NCBI RefSeq assembly: GCF_003053725.1
Contig: NZ_QAYC01000014.1
Coordinates: 1-64,000 of the forward strand
Length of the DNA: 64,000 nucleotides
Direction of reading: 5' to 3'
Source: Rhodovulum kholense
GTDB taxonomy: Bacteria; Pseudomonadota; Alphaproteobacteria; Rhodobacterales; Rhodobacteraceae
Shown in pieces: positions 8,119 to 17,009 of this stretch. The notes under the pieces were generated by a model. It was given only the letters and a program-made list of their open reading frames with translations. It did no database searches and had not been told where the DNA came from. Each line of letters begins with the position of its first letter. The stretch's first letter is position 1. The position numbers and the translations under genes were made by a program.

Positions 8119-9263
8119 CAGCGTCCCCGCGGCCGGTGGATATGCGCGCTCTGCACCAGCCCGAAGGCCGCCAGCAGCACCAGCATGGCCGAGCCGCCAT
8201 AGGACACCAGTGGCAAGGGCACCCCCACGACCGGCGCCAGCCCCATCACCATCGACATGTTGACCGCGAAGAACAGGAAGAAGGTCGCCGCGATCCCCAG
8301 CGTCAGCAGCGACGAGAACCGGTCCTTGGTCTGCATCGCCGACGAGATGCAGAAGACGATGATCAGCACGTAAAGCGCCAGCAGCGAGACCCCGCCGACA
8401 AAGCCGAACTCCTCGGCCAGCGTGGTGAAGATGAAATCGGTATGCTTCTCGGGCAGGAAGTTCAGCCGCGACTGCGTCCCCTGCATGAAGCCTCGGCCCG
8501 CCCAGCCGCCCGATCCCAGGGCGATCTTCGACTGGGTGATGTGATAGCCCGCCCCCAGCGGGTCCGAGGACGGGTCGAGGAAGGTGTCGATCCGGCGGAA
8601 CTGGTAGTCCTTCAGCAATTGCCAAGGCGTGCCCCGGCTGGCGAAGACCGCCGAGACCAGCCCCACGCCCCCCGCGACCACCACCGCGAAATAGGCCCAG
8701 TGCACCCCCGCAAGGAACATGATGATCCCGCCGCCCGCGATCAGCAGAAGGGCTGTGCCCAGATCGGGCTGCTTCAGCACCAGCGCCGTCGGCAAGAGGA
8801 TCAGCAAAAGCGGCAAGGCCACGAATTGCGGCTTCGAGACATGGCGGATGTCGAGCCAGTCGTAATAGGCGGCCAGCATCATCACCAGCGTGATCTTCGA
8901 CAGCTCGGAGGGCTGCAGCCGGAAGACCCCCAGATCGATCCAGCGCTGGGCGCCCATCCCGACCGTACCGAAGAAATCGACCGCGACCAGCAGCAGGACC
9001 GAGATCCCGTAGGCCAGCGCCGCCATGTTGCGCCAGAACCAGATCGGCACGAAGGCGACGACGAACATCACCGTCATCCCCAGCGCAAAGCGTTTCATCT
9101 GCGGATCGGCCCAGGGTTCCAGCCGCCCGCCCGCCACCGAATAAAGCATCATGAAGCCGATGCCCGCCACCGCCGTCAGCAGCAGCACCAGCGCCCAGTT
9201 GACATACAGCACCTTCGACAGGCCGGTCGGCACGCGCTTGACGTTATATTCAAGATAGCTCAC
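8118..9263 (-). CDS. rodA: Peptidoglycan glycosyltransferase RodA
   Basis: A 381-residue SEDS-family membrane protein that polymerises lipid II into glycan strands in the elongasome, partnered by PBP2. Visible blocks are QRWIDLGVFRLQPSELSKIT (the SEDS Q-P-S-E-x-x-K motif), ALVLKQPDLGTAL with the conserved D-x-G, FLPEKHTDFIFTTLAEEFGF and a C-terminal GVPLPLVSYGGSAML. About ten membrane spans are expected. The start is a GTG (VSYLEYN) at 9263 overlapping the mrdA stop (GTGA). The large upstream open frame is antisense or shadow extension into mrdA and is not part of the protein. Confidence 0.95.
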   Translation of the reverse strand: MSYLEYNVKRVPTGLSKVLYVNWALVLLLTAVAGIGFMMLYSVAGGRLEPWADPQMKRFALGMTVMFVVAFVPIWFWRNMAALAYGISVLLLVAVDFFGTVGMGAQRWIDLGVFRLQPSELSKITLVMMLAAYYDWLDIRHVSKPQFVALPLLLILLPTALVLKQPDLGTALLLIAGGGIIMFLAGVHWAYFAVVVAGGVGLVSAVFASRGTPWQLLKDYQFRRIDTFLDPSSDPLGAGYHITQSKIALGSGGWAGRGFMQGTQSRLNFLPEKHTDFIFTTLAEEFGFVGGVSLLALYVLIIVFCISSAMQTKDRFSSLLTLGIAATFFLFFAVNMSMVMGLAPVVGVPLPLVSYGGSAMLVLLAAFGLVQSAHIHRPRGR

Positions 9264-11206
9264 GCTCGGCTCCTCCCGCCCGACGAGAACGACCCGGGAT
9301 CGCGCAGCGGCAAGTCGTTCAGGCGCCGTTCGGCCTCCCAGCGCTGGTCGCTCGGATAGGCCTCGCCTGGCGGCACCCGACCATAGAGCGCGCGCAGCGT
9401 GATGTCGCGGGCGATGGGCGCGGCCACGGCCGAGCCGCCGCCGCCATGCTCGACCACGACCGCGACCGCGACCTTGGGCGCCTCGACCGGGGCGAAGGCC
9501 ACGAACAGCGCATGGTCGCGCCGCTCCCAGGGCAGATCCTCGTTGCGGAAGACGCCCGCCGCGCGCTCGGCCGCGGTGATGTTGCGCACCTGGCTGGTGC
9601 CGGTCTTGCCCGCCATCGCCATGCCCTCGGCCACGACGCGCGAGCGGTGCGCCGTGCCGCGCCGCGAATTGACCACCGCATCCATGCCCTTGCGGATCCG
9701 GGCGAGGTTCACGGGATGAATGTCCAGGGCCGCGCCCGCGCCCGAGGGCTGCTCGACCCCGTCGATCGAGCGCACCAGCCGCGGTGTCACCGCCCGCCCG
9801 CTGGCGATCCGCGCCGACATCACCGCCAGTTGCAGCGGCGTCGCCAGCACATAGCCCTGGCCGATCGAGGCGTTCAGCGTGTCGCCGACCTGCCAGTCCT
9901 GCCCGTAGCGCGCGCGCTTCCACGCGCGGTCCGGCGCCAGCCCTTCGGCCACCGCCGACATCGGCAGCTCGTGATGCACGCCGATCCCCAGCTTGCGCGC
10001 CATCGCGGCGATATTGTCGATGCCGACGCGCTGGCCGACGTCGTAGTAATAGACGTCGCAGGACTGCTGCAGGCTCTCGGTCAGGTCGACATGGCCATGC
10101 CCGCCTCGGCTCCAGCAATGGAACCGCCGTTCGCCAAGCTTGAGATAGCCCGGGCACCAGACCGTGTCCTCGGGCGTGATGACGCCTGCTTCCAGCGCGG
10201 CCAGCGCGGTCACGACCTTGAAGGTCGAGCCCGGCGGATAGGCCCCCTGCACCGCCTTGTTCGACAGCGGCCGGTAGGGCGTGCCGGTCAGCGCGCGGTA
10301 ATCGGCGACCGAGATGCCCTGCACGAACTTGTTCGGATCGAAGCTCGGCGACGAGGCGATGCCCAGCACGTCGCCCTGCTCGATGTCCAGCACCACGGCG
10401 GCGGCACTTTCCTCGCCCAGCCGGGCCTGCATGAAGTTCTGCAACCCGGCATCGATGGTCAGCTGCAGGTCCGAGCCCGGCTGCCCGTCGATCCGGTCAA
10501 GCTCGCGGATCACCCGGCCCGCGGCATTGACCTCGATCCGGCGGGTCCCGGCCTTGCCGCGCAACAGCTCTTCTTCCTTGGCCTCGACCCCGGTCTTGCC
10601 GATCTGGAACCGCGGGATCTGCAACAGCGGGTCGGGGTCCTCGAGCTTCGACAGGTCATAGTCCGAGACCGGCCCGACATAGCCCACCACATGGGCGAAA
10701 TCGGGCCCCATCGGATAGTGCCGCGACTGCCCGACCTCGGGCGTGATGCCCGGCAGGACCGGCGCGTTGACCGCGACGCTCGCGACTTCTTCCCAGCGCA
10801 TCCGGTCGGCGATCGTGACCGGCACGAAGGGGCTGTGGCGGCGGATCTCCTTCAGCGCGCGTTCGACGGTCTCGTCGTCCAGCCGCACCAGCCGGGTCAG
10901 CCGCGCCAGCGCCTGTTCGGGATCGCCCGCATCCTCGCGCACGATGACGATCCGGTAATTCTGCTCGTTCTCGGCGATCACATGGCCCTGGCGGTCATAG
11001 AGGATGCCGCGCGCGGGCGGGATCAGGCGGATGTTGATCCGGTTCTCTTCGGCCAGCAGGCGGAACTCGTCGGCCTGGGTCACCTGCAACTGCCGCATCC
11101 GCAGTGCCAGCACCCCGGCAAACAGCGCCTGGGCCCCGCCCAGCACCAGCGTCCGCCGTGCGATCCGGCGGCTGCTTTCCTCGGCCTCGCGTTGCGACCG
11201 CTTCAT
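9260..11206 (-). CDS. mrdA: Penicillin-binding protein 2
   Basis: The 648-residue transpeptidase crosslinks lateral-wall peptidoglycan with RodA. It has a membrane anchor (LVLGGAQALFAGVLAL, residues 15-30), the PBP dimerisation domain, and the three catalytic motifs: STFK (in YPPGSTFKVVTAL), SCD (QQSCDVYYYDVG) and KTGT (MAGKTGTSQV). Length is usual for Rhodobacteraceae PBP2. The start MKRSQREAEESS at 11206 overlaps the mreD stop; a longer frame upstream is mreD read out of frame. This is the target of mecillinam-type beta-lactams in other bacteria. Confidence 0.95.
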   Translation of the reverse strand: MKRSQREAEESSRRIARRTLVLGGAQALFAGVLALRMRQLQVTQADEFRLLAEENRINIRLIPPARGILYDRQGHVIAENEQNYRIVIVREDAGDPEQALARLTRLVRLDDETVERALKEIRRHSPFVPVTIADRMRWEEVASVAVNAPVLPGITPEVGQSRHYPMGPDFAHVVGYVGPVSDYDLSKLEDPDPLLQIPRFQIGKTGVEAKEEELLRGKAGTRRIEVNAAGRVIRELDRIDGQPGSDLQLTIDAGLQNFMQARLGEESAAAVVLDIEQGDVLGIASSPSFDPNKFVQGISVADYRALTGTPYRPLSNKAVQGAYPPGSTFKVVTALAALEAGVITPEDTVWCPGYLKLGERRFHCWSRGGHGHVDLTESLQQSCDVYYYDVGQRVGIDNIAAMARKLGIGVHHELPMSAVAEGLAPDRAWKRARYGQDWQVGDTLNASIGQGYVLATPLQLAVMSARIASGRAVTPRLVRSIDGVEQPSGAGAALDIHPVNLARIRKGMDAVVNSRRGTAHRSRVVAEGMAMAGKTGTSQVRNITAAERAAGVFRNEDLPWERRDHALFVAFAPVEAPKVAVAVVVEHGGGGSAVAAPIARDITLRALYGRVPPGEAYPSDQRWEAERRLNDLPLRDPGSFSSGGRSRA

Positions 11207-11742
11207 CGGTTCAGCCCCCTCGGGTCCAGATCGCCCGGCGTGACCCGGCGCACGCCCAGCGCATAGCGCGAGGCCAGGGCGACCAGTGGATAGACCAGCG
11301 CCGTCACCAGCGCGAGGAACATCTGCCGCCCGAAATCGGCCTCGGGCACCGAGAACAGCGCCAGCACCAGCCCGTCGGCCAGATAGATCGCGAAGATCGT
11401 GCCCCCGGTCAGCAGCCATTCCGGCCCGAAGGCCGTCTCGACCGAGACCTGCTGGCGCGCGCGCAGGAATTCGGACCCGACCAGCACGAGCGCGGTCATC
11501 AGCCCCGGCGGGCGCATCAGCAGCATGTCGAGCATCAGGAACACACCCGCGATCAGCCAGGGCGGCAGGTAGTCGGGGCGGCGCTGCAGCCAGGCCAGCG
11601 TCAGGCACAGCATCCAGTCGGGGGCGGGCAGGCGGCCCGGGCGGGTTTCCAGCGGCAGGATCATCACGAAGACCGCCAGCACCGCGAGGCCCAGAAAGAT
11701 CAGCCGGTACAGCCAGCGGTCCAGCGTTGTCGGGTCAACCAT
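11203..11742 (-). CDS. mreD: Rod shape-determining protein MreD
   Basis: A 179-residue, very hydrophobic protein with about five membrane spans (LYRLIFLGLAVLAVFVMIL near residue 12; ALVTALVYPLVALAS near the C-terminus). It sits between mreC and mrdA, as usual. I chose the ATG at 11742 (MVDPTTLDRW), which overlaps mreC by 8 bp; the upstream ATG at 11763 would lengthen the overlap. Its stop overlaps the mrdA start (ATGA). MreD is part of the elongasome and is thought to modulate MreC/PBP2; it lacks catalytic motifs. Confidence 0.9.
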   Translation of the reverse strand: MVDPTTLDRWLYRLIFLGLAVLAVFVMILPLETRPGRLPAPDWMLCLTLAWLQRRPDYLPPWLIAGVFLMLDMLLMRPPGLMTALVLVGSEFLRARQQVSVETAFGPEWLLTGGTIFAIYLADGLVLALFSVPEADFGRQMFLALVTALVYPLVALASRYALGVRRVTPGDLDPRGLNR

Positions 11743-12658
11743 TGCCGGGCTCTCCGCCCGCATCGGCCGCCGGGGCGGGCATCGGCTGCGGCCCCACCGG
11801 GGCCGGGATCACCAGCGCGCCGGGATCGCGGATCACCTCGTTGGCGTGGCTTCTGAGCACCCGCAGGAATTCCAGCCGGTCGTATTCGGCGGCCAGCCGC
11901 ACCCGCAGCCGCTGGTCGCGGCCAAGCGCGAGATGGCCGACCAGAAGCCCTGCCGGAAACACCCCGCCATCGCCCGAGGACACCACCCGGTCGCCGGGCC
12001 GCACCACGGCCGGGTCCTCGACGAAGTCGAGCACCGGCGCCGTCGAGTTGTCGCCCGCCAGGATCGCGCGCTGGCCCGAGGGCTGGATCGTGACGGGCAC
12101 GCGGCTGTTGGAATCGGTCAGCAGGATCACCCGCGCCGTGGTCTCGCCCACGCCCGAGATCCGGCCCACCAGCCCCAGCCCGTCGGTGGTGGCCCAGCCG
12201 TCGACGATGCCGTCGCGCGCGCCCACGTTCAGCAGCACCGATTGGCGGAAGGGCGACCCGCTATCGGCCATCACCACGCCGGTCACATAGGTCAGGCTGG
12301 GATCGAGCCGCACATTGTTCAGATCCAGCAGCTTGGCGTTTTCCTGTTCCAGCTGCAGCGCGGCCTCTTTCCAGGCCTTCATCTGCCGCAGCTCGCGGCG
12401 CAGCTCCTGGTTCTGCTCGGCGAGGCGCGCATAGGACTGAAAGCCCTCGACCAGCTCGGCGCCCTTGGTGATCGGCGCCATCGCCCAGTCGAAACTGGGG
12501 ACCACCCGGTCGATCAGCGCGGCGCGCATCCGTTCGACGCGCGGGCTGTCGATCCGCCACAGCACGAACAGCGCCATCAGCACGAAAACGGTGCCGCCGA
12601 TCAGGATGCGGCGGATCGGGCGGGCATAGTCGATCTGGGTGTTGCGATCTGCGGCCAA
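11735..12658 (-). CDS. mreC: Rod shape-determining protein MreC
   Basis: The 307-residue bitopic protein has a cytoplasmic N-terminus, one span (ILIGGTVFVLMALFVLW, about residues 18-34), a coiled coil (RLAEQNQELRRELRQMKAWK), and the beta-rich MreC domain with GVVMADSGSPFRQSVLLNVG and VISSGDGG-like VVSSGDGGVFPAGLLVG. It bridges MreB filaments to PBP2/RodA. A Pro/Ala-rich tail (VIPAPVGPQPMPAPA) follows, common in this family. It lies 58 bp after mreB and overlaps mreD. Confidence 0.95.
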   Translation of the reverse strand: MAADRNTQIDYARPIRRILIGGTVFVLMALFVLWRIDSPRVERMRAALIDRVVPSFDWAMAPITKGAELVEGFQSYARLAEQNQELRRELRQMKAWKEAALQLEQENAKLLDLNNVRLDPSLTYVTGVVMADSGSPFRQSVLLNVGARDGIVDGWATTDGLGLVGRISGVGETTARVILLTDSNSRVPVTIQPSGQRAILAGDNSTAPVLDFVEDPAVVRPGDRVVSSGDGGVFPAGLLVGHLALGRDQRLRVRLAAEYDRLEFLRVLRSHANEVIRDPGALVIPAPVGPQPMPAPAADAGGEPGNG

Positions 12659-12716
12659 GTCAGCCTCGCTTGCGGCACGCGCGGCCCGCCGGTGTCATGC
12701 CGGGGTCAGGCCGGGC

Positions 12717-14005
<1,289 letters not shown>

Positions 14006-15565
14006 TCAGATCGCGGCCAGGTTCCCTTCGGGCTTGGTCTTCTCGCGCCGGACCATCAGCCGATTCAGGGCGTTCACGTAGGCCTTGGCGCTGGCCACCA
14101 CGGTATCGGTGTCCGAGGCCTGGCCGGTCGCGATCTTGCCGTCTTCCGACAGGCGCACGCTGACCGTGGCCTGTGCGTCGGTGCCTCCGGTCACCGCATG
14201 CACCTGGTACAGCTCCAGATGGGCGTGGTGCTCGACCAGCTTCTTGACCGCGGCAAAGGTGGCGTCGACCGGCCCGTCGCCCTGCGCCGTGACCCGGTGC
14301 TCGACCCCGTCGATCGACAGGATCAGGTCGGCCGATTGCGGCGCCTCGGTGCCGCAGATCACCCGCAGGAACTTGACCTGGATGCGGTCATGTTCGGCAT
14401 CCAGATCGCTGTCGCGCATCAGCGCCAGCAGGTCGTCGTCATAGACCTCCTTCTTGCGGTCGGCGAGCGCCTTGAACCGCACGAAGACGTCCTTCAGCTG
14501 GTTGTCGCCCAGATCGAATCCCAGCTCCTTCATCTTCGAGCGCAGCGCGGCGCGGCCCGAATGCTTGCCCATCACCAGGTTGGTGGCATTGAGCCCGATA
14601 TCGGCGGGGCGCATGATCTCGAAGGTCTCGGCATTCTTCAAAACGCCATCCTGGTGGATGCCGGATTCATGCGCGAAGGCGTTCTTGCCGACGATGGCCT
14701 TGTTGAACTGCACCGGGAACCCCGAGACGGTCGCGACCTTGCGGCTCAGCCCCATGATCCGGGTGGTGTCGATGCCGGTCTGGAAGGGCATGATGTCGTT
14801 GCGCACCTTCAGCGCCATCACCACCTCTTCCAGCGCGGTATTGCCCGCGCGTTCGCCAAGCCCGTTGATGGTGCATTCGATCTGCCGGGCGCCCGCCTCG
14901 ACCGCCGCCAGCGCGTTCGCCGTCGCCATGCCCAGATCGTTGTGGCAGTGCGTGGCAAAGACGATCTGATCGGCGCCGGGCACGCGTTCCAGCAGCATCT
15001 CGATCAGCTTGGCGCTTTCGCGCGGCGCGGTATAGCCCACAGTATCGGGGATGTTGATGGTGGTGGCCCCCGCCTTGATCGCGGTCTCGACCACGCGGCA
15101 GAGGTAATCATGCTCGGTCCGGGTCGCGTCCATCGGCGACCATTGCACGTTGTCGCACAGATTGCGGGCATGGGCGACGGTCGCCTCGATCCGCTCGACC
15201 ATCTCGTCCTGCGTCAGCTTGGTGATGTCGCGATGCAGCGGCGAGGTGCCGATGAAGGTGTGGATGCGCGGCCGGGCGGCATGCTGGACCGCTTCCCAGG
15301 CGCGGTCGATATCGGGGAACTGGGCGCGGGCCAGCCCGCAGATCACCGCGTTGCGCGAATTCTTCGCGATGTCGCGCACCGCCTCGAAATCGCCTTCCGA
15401 GGCGATCGGAAAGCCCGCCTCGATGATGTCGACGCCCATCTCGTCGAGCATCGCCGCGATTTCCAGCTTTTCGTCATGGGTCATGGTGGCGCCGGGGCTT
15501 TGTTCGCCGTCGCGCAGGGTGGTGTCGAAAATCAGGACCCGGTCCTGGTGCGAATTCTCGGTCAT
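14006..15565 (-). CDS. leuA: 2-isopropylmalate synthase
   Basis: The 519-residue enzyme condenses acetyl-CoA and 2-ketoisovalerate, the first committed step of leucine synthesis. The HMGL-type catalytic barrel shows FDTTLRDGEQSPGATMT (substrate and metal site, residues 14-30), VFATHCHNDLGMATANALAA (metal-binding HxH region) and GLGERAGNTALEEV. The C-terminal LeuA dimer domain (leucine allosteric site) runs from about residue 385 to the end. Length fits the 510-540-residue bacterial type. An in-line leucine-rich leader peptide lies 88 bp upstream, pointing to attenuation by leucyl-tRNA level in addition to feedback inhibition. Confidence 0.96.
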   Translation of the reverse strand: MTENSHQDRVLIFDTTLRDGEQSPGATMTHDEKLEIAAMLDEMGVDIIEAGFPIASEGDFEAVRDIAKNSRNAVICGLARAQFPDIDRAWEAVQHAARPRIHTFIGTSPLHRDITKLTQDEMVERIEATVAHARNLCDNVQWSPMDATRTEHDYLCRVVETAIKAGATTINIPDTVGYTAPRESAKLIEMLLERVPGADQIVFATHCHNDLGMATANALAAVEAGARQIECTINGLGERAGNTALEEVVMALKVRNDIMPFQTGIDTTRIMGLSRKVATVSGFPVQFNKAIVGKNAFAHESGIHQDGVLKNAETFEIMRPADIGLNATNLVMGKHSGRAALRSKMKELGFDLGDNQLKDVFVRFKALADRKKEVYDDDLLALMRDSDLDAEHDRIQVKFLRVICGTEAPQSADLILSIDGVEHRVTAQGDGPVDATFAAVKKLVEHHAHLELYQVHAVTGGTDAQATVSVRLSEDGKIATGQASDTDTVVASAKAYVNALNRLMVRREKTKPEGNLAAI

Positions 15566-15623
15566 GGCAGAATCTCTCTTGTCTTTAGCCTTAGCCTACG
15601 GGGGAGTGCGGCGCGGAAGATAC

Positions 15624-15660
15624 CCTCTGAGCGGTCGCGCCTGTCCGGCACGCTCAGAGG
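15624..15660 (-). promoter_or_regulatory. leuA leader hairpin (putative attenuator)
   Basis: A perfect 10-bp inverted repeat (CCTCTGAGCG at 15624-15633; CGCTCAGAGG at 15651-15660; 17-nt loop) lies between the leucine-rich leader ORF and leuA. The leader's last codon and stop fall inside the first arm transcribed. A competing 6-bp stem (15610-15615 with 15636-15641) uses sequence from the hairpin loop, so two exclusive folds are possible, as in ribosome-mediated attenuation. A terminator T-run is not evident, so the exact mechanism is open. Confidence 0.6.
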
Positions 15661-15743
15661 CGGCTAAGGAGAAGAAGAAGGCCGAGGGACAGCGTCCGCG
15701 CAGGCTGCGCGGTAATGATCGCAATATGTCCGTGGCGTTCCAT
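15654..15743 (-). CDS. leuL: leuA leader peptide
   Basis: A 29-codon ORF upstream of leuA on the same strand. It ends LSLGLLLLLSRL: five consecutive Leu codons (CTT CTT CTT CTC CTT, about 15666-15680), eight Leu in all, mostly CTT/CTC in a genome that strongly prefers CTG. The stop TGA lies in the 5' arm of the hairpin that follows. This is the classic layout of a leucine attenuation leader: a ribosome short of charged tRNA-Leu stalls on the Leu run and changes the RNA fold ahead of leuA. A TATACT box sits about 10 bp before the ATG, so the transcript may start close to, or at, the start codon. Such leaders are known for alphaproteobacterial leuA. Confidence 0.75.
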   Translation of the reverse strand: MERHGHIAIITAQPARTLSLGLLLLLSRL

Positions 15744-15971
15744 GGGACGAAGTATAAGCGGCCCGGCCGCTCAGGGGAAGGGTCTTTCGCGGGGCCCGCC
15801 GTGCGGTCTGGCCGCAGCCCGGTCGGCCCGGCGGAACGCGTTACAATATGACTTGGAGATTTCCCTCACGGCGTGCATTCGGAAAATTGAATATGTCAAC
15901 GGTCAAAGCCGGGACGAGTCGCCGTCGGAGGAGGAGCGCGCCCGGCCCGGGGCCTCGCGGGAGGAGCGTGA

Positions 15972-16740
15972 ATGGTGCATGTCGTCGTGTTGGGGGCGGG
16001 TCTCGGCGGCACGCTTCAGGCCTTCGAACTGAAGCAGGATCTTGGGCCGGACGACCGGATCACGGTGATTTCGGACAAGCCCTGATTCCAGTTCACGCCG
16101 TCCAATCCCTGGGCCGGGATCGGCTGGCGGCGGATGGAGGATGTGACCGTCGATCTGGCCCCGGTGATGGCGCGCCGCGGCATCGGCTTTCTGTGCGCCG
16201 GACCCATGTCGAGCCGTTCCGCCATGCGATGATGCTGCCCGCCTTTCGCGGCATTCCGGCATTCCGGCGTTGCGGGGGATCGAGGGGCTGGTCAATTCCC
16301 GCGGCTTCGTGCTGACCGACGCGTTCCAGCGCAACCCCGCCTTTCCCAACATCTTCGCCATCGGCGTCTGCATCGCCATCGCCCCGCCCGCGCCGACCCC
16401 GGTGCCGACCGGGGTGCCCAAGACCGGGTTCATGATCGAAAGCATGGTGACCGCGACGGCGCGCAACCTGCCGCGGGTGATCGCGGGTCAGGCCCCGGTC
16501 GAGGAGCCGACCTGGAACGCGCTGTGCCTGGCCGATTTCGGCGATCGCGGCGCGGCCTTTCTGGCGATGCCGCAATTGCCGCCGCGCAATGTCGGCTGGT
16601 CCTCGAAGGGCCGCTGGGTGCATTATGCCAAGCTTGCCTTCGAATGGTATTTCCTGCGCAAGGTCCGCACCGGCATCAGCGAACCCTTCTACGAGAAATT
16701 CGTGATGAAGACGCTGAAGATCACCAAGATCAAGGCCTGA
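15972..16740 (+). pseudogene. sqr: Decayed sulfide:quinone oxidoreductase (FAD-dependent)
   Basis: The reading frame opens with MVHVVVLGAGLGGT (dinucleotide-binding GxGxxG) and continues RITVISDKP, then an in-frame TGA at 16083-16085, then FQFTPSNPWAGIGWR, all as in SQR, which oxidises sulfide and reduces quinone at the membrane. After FLCAG the sequence jumps directly to EPFRHAMMLPAFRGIP, skipping about 200 residues that hold the central cysteine and much of the NADH/FAD domain. An 8-bp tandem duplication (attccggc at 16253-16260 and 16261-16268) then shifts the frame; from 16270 the C-terminal third is intact, including TPVPTGVPKTGFMIESMVTA. Three independent lesions make this a clear pseudogene. 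A good ribosome site (GGGAGGAG) still precedes the start. Confidence 0.88.
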
Positions 16741-17009
16741 GAAGCCCTATTCGCGATCCTGGCCGAACCGACCGGGCGGACCGGATTTGCCAGGCGACGC
16801 TGCGTCGTTTTGCGTCGCGCGGCCTTTTTCTTTTGCGTGGCCCGGGTTTTCAGAGACTGTTTTCTCCGGTCGATCCGATTGCGGGAGAGGGAAGGATCCC
16901 GCATCGGCGGACTTACAAAGAAAGCCGGTTGCCGGTTCCCGGTCATTTGCAGGGATTTCGGCTGTTCGGCGAAATTACGATTGCAATTTTCACCGCAGGT
17001 TGAAATCCG
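16741..17009. other. Intergenic region before the radical SAM gene
   Basis: These 269 bp separate the SQR pseudogene and the radical SAM gene. A small stem (CGACG-CTG-CGTCG around 16795-16807) followed by TTTT, and a further T-rich run near 16825, may be the remnant SQR terminator. The last 80 bp are relatively AT-rich and probably carry the promoter of the next gene. Confidence 0.35.

Noticed and set aside
9446-11266. Open frame of 606 codons on the plus strand
   Set aside because: Antisense of mrdA; no domains and His/Arg/Asp-rich composition.
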